From positions 32,078-96,077 of the forward strand of contig CAVXMG010000038.1 of the NCBI GenBank assembly GCA_963762735.1: a stretch of 64,000 nucleotides of DNA, given 5' to 3'. The notes under the pieces are model-generated. The model saw nothing but the letters and a program-made list of their open reading frames with translations, was not told the DNA's origin and did no database searches. This stretch comes from DASXKD01 sp963762735 (GTDB lineage: Bacteria > Actinomycetota > Actinomycetes > Streptosporangiales > Streptosporangiaceae). Within the stretch, counting starts at the first letter, position 1. Each line of letters begins with the position of its first letter. Position numbers and translations under genes: made by a program. This document shows positions 35,454 through 43,936 of this stretch, one piece after another.

Positions 35454-36760
35454 AGTGGCCCCCGGGCGGTACCCCGGGGCACGGGTTGATCCGGACCAGG
35501 CTGACCGAGCTGCTCGGCATCTCCTGCCCCATCGTGGCCACCGGGATGGGGTACGTGTCCGGGCCGAGGCTGACGTCGGCGGTTTCTGCCGCAGGCGGGC
35601 TCGGCATTCTCGCCGCGGCAACAATGAGCCCCACGGAATTGCGTAGTGCAATAAATAAGGTCAGGGAGCGGACCGGAGCGCCGTTCGGCGTGAACCTGCG
35701 CGCCGACGCGGCCGATGCGGCCGAGCAGGTCAGGCTGATCGTCGCGGAGCAGGTGCCGGTGGCCTCGTTCGCGCAGGCCCCGACGCAGGAGTTCGTCGGC
35801 AGGCTGCGGGACGCCGGGGTGGTCGCGATCGCCTCGGTCGGCGCGCGCAGGCACGCGGAGAAGGTGGCGGCCTGGGGCATCGACGCGGTGATCGCCACCG
35901 GGTCCGAGGGCGGCGGGCACGTGGGGGCGGTGCCGACCAGCCTGCTGGTCCCCCAGGTCGTGGACGCGGTCGACGTCCCTGTCATCGCGGCGGGCGGGTT
36001 CTTCGACGGCCGCGGCCTGGCCGCCGCGCTCGCCTACGGCGCCGCCGGGATCGCCATGGGCACCCGGTTCCTGCTGACCAGCGAAAGCCCGGTGTCGGAT
36101 GCGGTGAAGCAGGCCTACCTGGCCAGCGACGTCACCGGCACCGTGGTCACCGCCCGGGCCGATGGGGTGCCGCACCGGCTGTTGCGCACGCCGCTGACCG
36201 AGCGGCTGGAGCGGACCGGGTGGCTCAGCGGCCTGGTGCGCTCGGCCCGCAGCGCCGACGCCTTTCGCCGGGCGTCCGGGCTCGGGTGGCCCGCGCTGCT
36301 GCGCGAGGGCGGCGCGATGCGCCGCGGCACCGGGCTGACCTGGGGCCAGGTGCTGATGGCGGCGAACACCCCGGTGCTGCTGCGCGCGGCGATGGCCGAC
36401 GGCCACCCCGAAGCGGGGCTGATGCCGTCTGGCCAGGTGGCCGGGCTGATCGACGACCTGCCGTCCTGCGCGGAGCTGATCAACCGGATCATGCACGACG
36501 CCGAGCAGCGCCTGGCCCTGCTGGGCGGCCTGGCCGTCCCGGACCCGCGGGTCAGGCGGGCCGGCGGGCGGGGCCCAGCCGTGACCTGGCCGGCCGGGTG
36601 TCAGCGGGTTACCACCCGCACCCGGCCGCTGCCCGAGTCGGCGATCAGCAGGTTGCCCGCCGCATCCGGCGCCACGCCAGCAGGGTTGTTCAGTTCTGCC
36701 TTGGCGGCCTGGCCGCCGTCACCGAAGTACCCCTGGAACCCGTCGCCGGCGACGGTGTAG
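35450..36760 (+). CDS. ipdC: IpdC-like FMN-dependent nitronate monooxygenase-family enzyme (C-terminus uncertain)
   Basis: TIM-barrel of the NMO/2-nitropropane dioxygenase family: LLGISCPIVATGMGYVSGPRLTSAVSAAGGLGIL, FGVNLRADA, VIATGSEGGGHVGAVPTSLLVPQVVDAV, VIAAGGFFDGRGLAAALAYGAAGIAMGTRFL. In the mycobacterial pathway IpdC acts after IpdF to oxidise the C/D-ring CoA thioester. GTG 35450 overlaps the restored ipdB stop. The recognisable protein ends near 36530; the in-frame stop at 36760 lies inside the convergent NHL gene, whereas a stop one frame over at 36582-36584 would avoid it, so a one-base error near 36540-36570 is likely. Confidence 0.83.
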   Translation: MKWPPGGTPGHGLIRTRLTELLGISCPIVATGMGYVSGPRLTSAVSAAGGLGILAAATMSPTELRSAINKVRERTGAPFGVNLRADAADAAEQVRLIVAEQVPVASFAQAPTQEFVGRLRDAGVVAIASVGARRHAEKVAAWGIDAVIATGSEGGGHVGAVPTSLLVPQVVDAVDVPVIAAGGFFDGRGLAAALAYGAAGIAMGTRFLLTSESPVSDAVKQAYLASDVTGTVVTARADGVPHRLLRTPLTERLERTGWLSGLVRSARSADAFRRASGLGWPALLREGGAMRRGTGLTWGQVLMAANTPVLLRAAMADGHPEAGLMPSGQVAGLIDDLPSCAELINRIMHDAEQRLALLGGLAVPDPRVRRAGGRGPAVTWPAGCQRVTTRTRPLPESAISRLPAASGATPAGLFSSALAAWPPSPKYPWNPSPATV

Positions 36761-39102
36761 ATGTTCCCGGCGGTCATCGCCATGGCCATAGAACGTGCCG
36801 GTCCTCGCCGCCACCACTCGCACCCGGTTGTTGCTGAGGTCGGCGATCGCCACGTTGCCCGCGCTGTCCACCGCCACGCCGTCCGGGAAGTCGAGGCGGC
36901 GTCAAGCGCGGGCCGGCCGTCACCGAAGAACCCGTGCCTGCCGGTCGCCCGCGATAGCGTAGATGTTCCCGGCGTTCATCTTCTGCCCGTAGAACGTGCC
37001 GGTCGTCGCCGCCACGACCCGGATGCGCTCGTGGAGCGTGTCGGCGATCACCAGATTGCCCGCGGCGTCCAGTCACCACGTCCGACGGGCGGTCAAGCAA
37101 GGCCTTGGTGGCCGGGCCGCCGTCGCCGCCGGTGCCGCCCCCGGCGACCGTGTAGATGTGCCCGGCGGTCATCGCCTGGCCGTAGAACGTGCCGGTCTTC
37201 GCCGCCACCACCCGCACCCGGTTGTTGCCGGGTCGGCGATGACCACGTTGCCCGCGCCGTCCACCGCCACGCCCTCCGGGAAGCTGAGTTCGGCGCTGGT
37301 CGCCGGGCCGCCGTCACCGGAGAACCCCGCCGTGCCGTTACCGGCGACCGTGTAGATGTGCCCGGCGGTCATCGCCTGGCCGTAGAACGTGCCCGGTCTT
37401 CGCCGCCACCAGCCGCACCCGGTTGTTCACCTGGTCACTGATCAGCACATTGCCGGCGGCGGCCATCGCCGTCCCGGCCGGGCCGTCCAGCTCGGCCTTG
37501 GTAGCGGGGCCGCCATCACCGGAGAACCCCGCTGTGCCGTTGCCGGCGACGGTGTAGATGTGCCCGGCGGTCATCGCCTGGCCGTAGAACGTGCCCGGTC
37601 TTCGCTGCCACGGCCGCACCCGGTCGTTGCCGTTGTCGGCGATCAGTACGCTGCCCGCGGCATCGACGGCCACGCCGTTCTCGGTACCGGGCGGGAGCTG
37701 GGGCCCAGCTCGGCGTGGGTGGCCGGGCCGCCGTCTCCGAAGTACTCCGGCCTGCCGTTGCCGGCGACGGTGTAGATGTGCCCGGCGGTCATCGCCTGGC
37801 CGTAGAACGTGCCCGACGTCTCCGCCACCAGCCGCACCCGGTTGTTGTCAGTGTCGGCGATCAGCAGGTTGCCCGCGCCGTCCACCGCCACGCCCTGCGG
37901 GAAGCTCAGTTCGGCGCTGGCTCGCCGGGCCGCCGTCACCGGAGAAGCCGGCCGTGCCGTCACCGGCGACGGTGTAGATATGCCCGGCGGTCATCGCCTG
38001 GCCGTAGAACGTGCCGGTCTTCGCCGCCACCATCCGGACCCGGTCGTTGGCCGCATCGGCGATCAGCAGGTTGCCAGCCCCGTCCACCGCCACGCCTTCC
38101 GGGGAGGCGAGTTCGGCGTTGCTGGCCGGGCCGCCGTCACCGGAGAACCCGAACATGCCGTCACCGGCCACGGTGTAGATGTCTCCCGCGGTCATCGCCT
38201 GGCCGTAGAACGTACCGGTTTTCACCGCCACCAGCCGCACCCGCTGGTCCTGCATGTCGGCGAACACCAGGTTGCCTGCCGCGTCCACTACCGGGTGACT
38301 GGGGGTGACCAGCGCGGCCTGGGTGGCCGGGCCACCATCACCGGGACCGTTGGTGCCGCCGCCTGCGACGGTATAGATGTCTCCGGCGGTCATCGCCCGG
38401 CCGTAGAACGTGCCAGCGCTCTCCGCCACCACCCGGACCCGCTTGTTGAACAAGTCGGCGATCACCAGGTTGCCGGCCCCGTCCAGGGCGACACCGTTGG
38501 GGCGGTCCAGTTCGGCACTGGTCGCCGGGCCGCCGTCACCGGAGAAGCCCCGGGTGACGGTGCCCGCGATGGTGTAGATGTGCCCGGCGGTCATCGGCTG
38601 GCCGTAGAACGTGCCGGACTTCGCCGCCACCACCCGGACGCGGCTGTTCTCGTAGTCGGTGAGGAGCAGGTTGCCCGCCGCGTCGACGGCGGTGCCGCAG
38701 GTGAGGACGCCGACGCGAGTGGCCGGGTGGCCGTCGCCCGCCGGCCCGGGTGCACCGGTGCCAGCGGGCGTGGTCAGCCCGTCGGTGGCCGGGCTGACCT
38801 TCCTCACCGACCCGGAGCCGGCCCGCACCGACTCGGAGTCGGCGACGTACAGGGCTGCCGTTGCCGAGCGACACCCCGCAAGGCTGTATGCCCACGCTCG
38901 TGGCGCGGGCCGGGCCGCCCGCGCTGCCGGCCACCGTGGTGATGACCCCGGTCTGCGCGGCATGGCCGCTGGCCGGCGAACCGGCGGTCAGCGGATGCGC
39001 CGGGCCGCCCGCCGCCATCATCGCGGGCACCAGTACCGCCGCCGCCAGCGCCGGTACTCCCCGCGCCAGCCGGCTCCGCACCGCATGCCATCCGCTGCCC
39101 AT
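36601..39102 (-). pseudogene. Exported NHL-repeat protein with ten ~200-bp repeats (several frame breaks)
   Basis: ATG 39102 has GGAGGAG five bases upstream and opens a signal peptide (RGVPALAAAVLVPAMMAAGG). Then come repeats of about 67 residues, each with GTFYGQAMTAGHIYTVAG, FSGDGGPAT-AEL, GVAVDGAGNLLIAD and NRVRVVAAKT: an NHL six-bladed-type propeller. Ten copies of the core can be placed, and all three frames are used in turn, with breaks near 38860, 37920, 37690, 37600, 37390, 37210, 37070 and 36890. Several breaks are a GCC to GCCC change in GTGCCGGTCTTCGCC, visible by comparing copies. Repeat-induced assembly or homopolymer errors are the simplest cause; real decay is possible. It splits the C/D-ring genes from fadA6. 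Confidence 0.75.
36755..38615 (-). repeat. Ten tandem ~200-bp DNA repeats coding for NHL blades
   Basis: The block containing GTGTAGATGTGCCCGGCGGT (or close variant) recurs at about 36755, 36957, 37150, 37351, 37553, 37770, 37974, 38176, 38372 and 38572. Spacing is 193-217 bases. Spacers also resemble each other. DNA identity between some copies is high over 45 bases. Confidence 0.82.
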
Positions 39103-39220
39103 CGCTCCTCCTCGGCCGTTCGCCTCGTGCCGCGACGCCACTACCGATGAAGGCCCCATCCGGGTGGGATGTCAACCAAGCGCGGGAGAACATCACATCC
39201 CGGCTCAGCCGGGCGCATGG

Positions 39221-40372
39221 TCACAGGCGCTCGAGGATGGTGACGTTGGCCTGGCCGCCGCCCTCGCACATGGTGACCATGCCGTACCGGCCGCCGGTCC
39301 GTACCAGGGCGTGCAGCAGCGTGGTGAGCAGCCGCGCGCCGGTGGCGCCGAGCGGATGGCCCAGTGCGATCGCACCGCCGCTGACGTTGACCCGGGCCAG
39401 ATCCGCCCCGGTCTCCCGCTGCCAGGCCAGCACGACGGGCGCGAACGCCTCGTTGATCTCGATGAGGTCGAGCTGGTCCAGTCGCAGCCCGGCCCGGTCC
39501 AGCGCGTGCGCGGTCGCGGCGATCGGCGCGGTGAGCATCAGCACCGGGTCGTCGCCGCGCGCGGACAGGTGATGGATCCGGGCCAGCGGGCGCAGCCCGT
39601 GCGCGCGCACCGCCGCCGCCGAGGCGACCAGCAGGGCTGCCGCGGCGTCGGCGATCTGGCTGGACAGCGCGGCGGTGATCAGCCCGTCCTCGCGCAGCGG
39701 AGCCAGCGCGGCCATCTTCGCCAGCGAGGTGTCCGGGCGAGGGCACTCGTCCGCGGCCACCTCGCCGTAGGGCACGATCTCGGCGGCGAAATGCCCCCCG
39801 CGGGCGGCCGCGATGGCCCGCTGGTGGCTGGCCAGCGCGAACTGCTCCATCTCGGTGCGGCCGATGCCCCACTTCGCGGCGATCATGTCGGCGGCGCGGA
39901 ACTGCGAGATCTCCTGCTCGCCGTAGCGGGCCCGCCAGCCCGCCGACCCGGAGAAGGGGTCGGCGAACCCGTAGGCCTGCCCGGCGAGCATGGCCGCCGC
40001 GATCGGGATCATGCTCATGTTCTGCACCCCGCCGGCCACCACCAGATCGGCGGTGCCGCTGAGCACCGCCTGGGCGCCGAAGTGGACCGCCTGCTGGGAC
40101 GAGCCGCACTGCCTGTCCACGGTGACGCCGGGCACGGCCTCGGGCAGGCCCGCGGCGAGCCACGCCGTCCGGGCGATGTCGCCCGCCTGTGGGCCGAGAG
40201 TGTCCACGCAGCCGAACACCACGTCGTCGACCGCCAGCGGATCCACGCCGGTGCGGGCCAGCAGCGCGCGGATGACGTGCGCGCCGAGATCGGCGGGGTG
40301 TGCCCCGGCAAGGCCGCCACCGCGGCGGCCGACCGGGGTCCGCACGGCATCGACCAGGTACGCCTCGGCCAC
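39221..40372 (-). CDS. fadA6: FadA6-like acetyl-CoA acetyltransferase (steroid C/D-ring thiolase)
   Basis: 383 residues: nucleophile Cys in TVDRQCGSSQQA, ARIHHLSARGDDPVLMLTAPI, NEAFAPVVLAW, His in GGAIALGHPLGATGA and second Cys in MVTMCEGGGQANVTILERL. The whole pattern follows mycobacterial FadA6 (Rv3556c), which thiolyses a C/D-ring intermediate late in the pathway. GTG 40372 has GGGGAG five bases upstream. It is divergent from chsE4 with a perfect KstR-like site between them, although fadA6 is in the KstR2 regulon in mycobacteria. Confidence 0.9.
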   Translation of the reverse strand: MAEAYLVDAVRTPVGRRGGGLAGAHPADLGAHVIRALLARTGVDPLAVDDVVFGCVDTLGPQAGDIARTAWLAAGLPEAVPGVTVDRQCGSSQQAVHFGAQAVLSGTADLVVAGGVQNMSMIPIAAAMLAGQAYGFADPFSGSAGWRARYGEQEISQFRAADMIAAKWGIGRTEMEQFALASHQRAIAAARGGHFAAEIVPYGEVAADECPRPDTSLAKMAALAPLREDGLITAALSSQIADAAAALLVASAAAVRAHGLRPLARIHHLSARGDDPVLMLTAPIAATAHALDRAGLRLDQLDLIEINEAFAPVVLAWQRETGADLARVNVSGGAIALGHPLGATGARLLTTLLHALVRTGGRYGMVTMCEGGGQANVTILERL

Positions 40373-40396
40373 GCCGGCTCCCCTCGGTTATGCTTC

Positions 40397-40410
40397 TAGA
40401 ACACGTTCTA
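40397..40410. promoter_or_regulatory. KstR-like operator between fadA6 and chsE4
   Basis: TAGAACACGTTCTA, an exact palindrome, 25 bases from the fadA6 GTG and 43 bases from the chsE4 ATG. It can control both divergent genes. Confidence 0.82.
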
Positions 40411-40452
40411 TTTATATCCCGGCAGCCCCTCTATACCGGCAGCGGAGCGCGG

Positions 40453-41652
40453 ATGGACCTGACCTACACGCCCGAGCAGGAACGGCTCCGCCAGGAACTG
40501 CGCACCTACTTTGCCCGGTTGATGACGCCGGAGCGCCGGGCCGCGCTGACCACGGCGGAAGGCGAGTACGGGAACGGGGAGGCCTACCGGGAGGTCGTCC
40601 GGGAGCTCGGCCGCGACGGCTGGCTGGTGCTGAGCTGGCCGGAAGAGCACGGCGGGCGCGGGGCATCCGCGATCGACCAGCTCATCTTCACCGACGAGGC
40701 GGCGGTCGCCGGGGTGCCGGTCCCGTTCCTGACGCTGCACACCGTGGGCCCGACGATCATGCGTTTCGGCACCGCCGAGCAGAAGGCGCGCTACCTGCCC
40801 CGGATCGCGGCCGGCGAGATCCACTTCTCGATCGGCTACTCCGAGCCAGAGGCGGGCACCGACCTGGCCTCGCTGCGCACCCGCGCGGTGCGGGTGAAGG
40901 GGGATGGGGAGGCGGGCGGGTGGTACGTGATCAACGGCCAGAAGATGTGGACCAGCCTGATCCAGTACGCGGACTATGTGTGGCTGGCCTGCCGGACCGA
41001 CCCCGGCGCGCCCCGGCACAAGGGCCTGTCCATCCTGATCGTGCCCACGGACTCCGGCGGCTTCTCCTGGACACCGGTGCGCACCGTCGCCGGGACCACC
41101 ACAAGCGCCACCTACTACAGCGATGTCCGGGTGCCTGCCTCGGCCCTGGTGGGTGAGGAGAACCGGGGCTGGCCGCTGATCACCAACCAGCTCAACCACG
41201 AGCGGGTCGCGCTCACCTCGTCGGCGCCGGTGCGCAACGCGCTGCGTGAGGTCACCGAGTGGGCCCGCGCCACGAAGCTGGCCAGCGGAGGCCGGGTCAT
41301 CGACGCCGAGTGGGTGCAGCTCAACCTGGCCCGGGTGCATGCCAAGGCCGAGTTCCTCAAGCTGATGAACTGGCGCATCGCGGCGCAGGCCGGCGATGGT
41401 CCTGGGATGGCCGGGGCGTCGGCGACCAAGGTTTTCGGCACCGAATTCGCCACCGAGGCGTACCGGCTGCTGATGGAGGTGCTCGGTGCGAACGCACTGG
41501 TCAGGGACGGGTCGGCCGGCGCGATCCTGGCGGGCAGGATCGAGCGGATGCACCGGTCCGCACTGATCCTCACGTTCGGCGGCGGCACCAACGAGGTACA
41601 GCGGGACCTGATCGCCGCCGCGGCACTCGCGCTTCCTGTCAGCCGACGCTGA
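40453..41652 (+). CDS. chsE4: ChsE4-like acyl-CoA dehydrogenase (FadE26; sterol side chain)
   Basis: 399 residues: LRTYFARLMTPERRAAL, ELGRDGWLVLSWPEEHGGRG, FSIGYSEPEAGTDLASLRT, VINGQKMWTSLIQYADYVWLACRTDP, SATYYSDVRVPASALVGEENRGW and a C-terminal RMHRSALILTFGGGTNEVQRDLI. This follows mycobacterial FadE26 almost block for block. It is the FAD subunit that, with ChsE5, desaturates the 26-oyl-CoA sterol side chain in the first beta-oxidation round. A Gly/Glu-rich loop (VKGDGEAGG) is extended relative to my memory of the family. ATG 40453. Confidence 0.9.
   Translation: MDLTYTPEQERLRQELRTYFARLMTPERRAALTTAEGEYGNGEAYREVVRELGRDGWLVLSWPEEHGGRGASAIDQLIFTDEAAVAGVPVPFLTLHTVGPTIMRFGTAEQKARYLPRIAAGEIHFSIGYSEPEAGTDLASLRTRAVRVKGDGEAGGWYVINGQKMWTSLIQYADYVWLACRTDPGAPRHKGLSILIVPTDSGGFSWTPVRTVAGTTTSATYYSDVRVPASALVGEENRGWPLITNQLNHERVALTSSAPVRNALREVTEWARATKLASGGRVIDAEWVQLNLARVHAKAEFLKLMNWRIAAQAGDGPGMAGASATKVFGTEFATEAYRLLMEVLGANALVRDGSAGAILAGRIERMHRSALILTFGGGTNEVQRDLIAAAALALPVSRR
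40894..40920 (+). other. G-rich, quadruplex-capable coding insert in chsE4
   Basis: GTGAAGGGGGATGGGGAGGC followed by GGGCGGG: four runs of three or more G with short loops. It encodes the extended VKGDGEAGG loop before the WYVING strand. A 19/20 match occurs at the equivalent place in chsE5. Confidence 0.6.
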
Positions 41653-41665
41653 GGATTTACGACTC

Positions 41666-42796
41666 ATGGATTTCACGCTGAACGAGGCCGAGCACGAACT
41701 CGCGGACCTGACCCGCAAGATCCTCACCGGGCGGCTGACGCCGGAACGGCTGCGCGCCGCCGAGGCCGGCGACGGGTTCGACCGGGCACTGTGGGCCGAC
41801 CTGGCGGGCGCCGGGATCCTGTCCGCCGCGCTGCCCGAGCCGCTGGACGGTGCCGGGCTCGGCCTGCTCGCGCAGTGCTGCGTCCTCACCGAACTCGGCC
41901 GGGCCGTGGCCCCGGTGCCGTACCTGGCCTCGATCGTGCTCGGCGCCGGCGCCCTGGCCCGGTTCGGCACCCCGCAGCAGCAGGAGCGGTGGGCCGCTTC
42001 GGCGGGGCGCGGTGAGATCATCCTGACCGCCGCGCTGGCCGAGGAGGATGGCGACGACCCGCGGGCACCGTCGGTCAGCGCCGAGCCGGTGAAGGGGGAA
42101 GGGGAGGCCGATGGGGGCTGGCGGCTGTCCGGCGTGAAGACCACGGTTTTCGCCGCCGCGCAGGCCGGGCTGATGCTGGTGCCCGCCGCGACGCCGCCCG
42201 ACGTCACGGTGTTCCTTGTCGACCCGGCCGGCGACGGTGTCACGGTGCAGCCGCAGCGGATCACCGGCGGCACGGCGGGCCGGGTCGTGCTTGACGGCGC
42301 CCACGTGCCCGCCGACCGGGTGCTCGGCAGCCCGGGAGCAGGCCGGGAGATCACCGGCTGGCTGGTATCCCACGCCATAGTCGCGCTGTGCGCACGGCAA
42401 CTCGGCGTGGTGGAGCGCGCCCTTGAGATGACCGCGGAGTACGCGCGCAACCGGGTCCAGTTCGGCAAGCCAATCGGCAGCTTCCAGGCGGTGGCGCAGC
42501 GCCTGGCCGACGGTTACATCGACGTGGAGGCGGTCCGGCTGACGATGTGGCAGGCCGCGTGGCAACTGGCCGCCGGGCAGCCGTCCGGGACCGCCATCGC
42601 CACCGCCAAGTTCTGGGCCGCCGACGCTGGCCACCGGGTCGCCCACACCGCGGTCCACGTGCACGGCGGCGTGGGCATCGACCTCGACTACCCGCTGCAC
42701 CGCTACTTCCTGGCCGCCAAGCAGAACGAGTTCGCACTCGGCGGGGCGACGACCCAACTGCGCCGCATCGGCGCCGCCCTGGCCAGCGCCGACTGA
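41666..42796 (+). CDS. chsE5: ChsE5-like acyl-CoA dehydrogenase (FadE27; partner of ChsE4)
   Basis: 376 residues, an acyl-CoA dehydrogenase-fold subunit: FDRALWADLAGAGILSAALPEPLDG, VLTELGRAVAPVPYLASIVLGAGALARFG, RALEMTAEYARNRVQFGKPIGSFQAVAQRLADGYID and a C-terminal VHVHGGVGIDLDYPLHRYFLAAKQNEFALGGAT. It parallels mycobacterial FadE27, the partner of FadE26 in an alpha2-beta2 enzyme. ATG 41666, 13 bases after the chsE4 stop. It carries the twin of the chsE4 G-rich loop. Confidence 0.9.
   Translation: MDFTLNEAEHELADLTRKILTGRLTPERLRAAEAGDGFDRALWADLAGAGILSAALPEPLDGAGLGLLAQCCVLTELGRAVAPVPYLASIVLGAGALARFGTPQQQERWAASAGRGEIILTAALAEEDGDDPRAPSVSAEPVKGEGEADGGWRLSGVKTTVFAAAQAGLMLVPAATPPDVTVFLVDPAGDGVTVQPQRITGGTAGRVVLDGAHVPADRVLGSPGAGREITGWLVSHAIVALCARQLGVVERALEMTAEYARNRVQFGKPIGSFQAVAQRLADGYIDVEAVRLTMWQAAWQLAAGQPSGTAIATAKFWAADAGHRVAHTAVHVHGGVGIDLDYPLHRYFLAAKQNEFALGGATTQLRRIGAALASAD
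42089..42118 (+). other. G-rich coding insert in chsE5, twin of the one in chsE4
   Basis: GTGAAGGGGGAAGGGGAGGC differs from the chsE4 copy by one base and is followed by GATGGGGG. It encodes VKGEGEADGG immediately before the WRLSG strand, the structural equivalent of WYVING in chsE4. Confidence 0.6.
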
Positions 42797-42904
42797 CCTC
42801 ACCCCGTCCAGGCTTTCGCCGGGAAGTCGCCCGGCCTGCGCTCCGCACTCCGGATGCCGGTCGTTCCGCGCCATCGAGCGGGCAGCGGCGCTGGTGAAAG
42901 CCGG

Positions 42905-43936
42905 TCAGCGGCGGAGCAGGCCGACGGCGCGCTCCAGGTGCCGCAGGTCGGTGCTGACGGAGAACGTGGTGATCACGGTCTGCCGCCACCGCTGGATCTC
43001 ATCGGCGATCTTGGCCCAGGGGCCGATCAGGGCGACGTCCTCGATCATCGCCGTGGGCACGGCCGCAATCGCGCCGCGCTTGTCCCCGGCAAGGTAAAGG
43101 TCCTGGATGACGGCGGCCTGCGCCTCGTAACCCATCCGGGCGAACACCTCGTGGTGGTAGTTGACGCCGCGTGCGCCCATGCCGCCGATGTACAGGGCCA
43201 GCGAGGGCCGGAGCAGGTCGGCCGCCCGTTCGATGTCGTCGTCGACGATGATCCGCATCGGCCCGCCCACCACGTCGAACGTCTCGGCGGTGTGCCGGGC
43301 GCCGGGGCGCGCGAAGCCCTCGGCGAGCGCCGCCGCGTAGAAGCCGTTCATGCTCGGCGAGAAGAAGATCGTGTTCCAGCCGTCGGCGATCTCGGCGGCC
43401 AGGGCGACGTTCTTCGGGCCCTCCGCGCCCAGGTAAATAGGTATCTCCCTGCGGTAGGGGTGCAGGATCGACCGCAGCGGCTTGCCGAGCCCGGTCCCGC
43501 CGGGATACGGCAACTGGTAGTGCTTGCCCTGGTAGGCCACGGGTTCGTCGCGGGCGATGATCGCACGCAGGATCTCCACGTACTCCCTGGTGCGCTCCAG
43601 CGGCCGCGGGTACGGCTGGCCGTACCAGCCCTCGACCACCTGCGGGTTGCTGGTGCCGATACCGAGGAGGACCCGGCCCTCGGTCAGGTGATCCATGGTC
43701 ATCGCCGCCATTGCCAGGGTCGCGGGAGGCCGGGCCGAGAGTTGGGAGATGGCGGTCCCCAGCTTCACGTGGGCGGTCCGCGAACCCCACCATGCCAGTG
43801 GCGTCCAAGCGTCGCTGCCATACGCTTCGGCCGTCCACACCTGATCCAGGGCAAGCTCGTCGGCCGTGGCGAACAACTGCGCGGCGTCGCCGGGCGGGCC
43901 GGAACTCCAGTAGCCGACGGTGGTCGCGATCCTCAT
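42905..43936 (-). CDS. LLM-class F420-dependent oxidoreductase, Rv3520c-like
   Basis: 343 residues of the luciferase-like TIM barrel: MRIATTVGYWSSG, ELALDQVWTAEAYGSDAWTPLAWWGSRT, VKLGTAISQLSARPPATLAMAAMTMDHLTEGRVLLGIGTSNPQVVEGWYGQPY, IPIYLGAEGPKNVALAAEIADGWN. These are hallmarks of F420-dependent LLM enzymes, and an Rv3520c homologue lies in the sterol side-chain region of mycobacteria. ATG 43936 overlaps the upstream stop (ATGA). Last gene of a fadD19-NMO-LLM operon. Substrate unknown. Confidence 0.87.
   Translation of the reverse strand: MRIATTVGYWSSGPPGDAAQLFATADELALDQVWTAEAYGSDAWTPLAWWGSRTAHVKLGTAISQLSARPPATLAMAAMTMDHLTEGRVLLGIGTSNPQVVEGWYGQPYPRPLERTREYVEILRAIIARDEPVAYQGKHYQLPYPGGTGLGKPLRSILHPYRREIPIYLGAEGPKNVALAAEIADGWNTIFFSPSMNGFYAAALAEGFARPGARHTAETFDVVGGPMRIIVDDDIERAADLLRPSLALYIGGMGARGVNYHHEVFARMGYEAQAAVIQDLYLAGDKRGAIAAVPTAMIEDVALIGPWAKIADEIQRWRQTVITTFSVSTDLRHLERAVGLLRR

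Noticed and set aside
36755..38615. Regular repeats considered as a CRISPR array
   Set aside because: The period is about 200 bases, the spacers are similar to each other, and the repeats translate to NHL blades; no cas genes are near.
42809..42838. Hairpin CAGGC...GCCTG as terminator between chsE5 and the LLM gene
   Set aside because: The inner and outer arms compete for the same bases and the stem is interrupted; support too weak to list.
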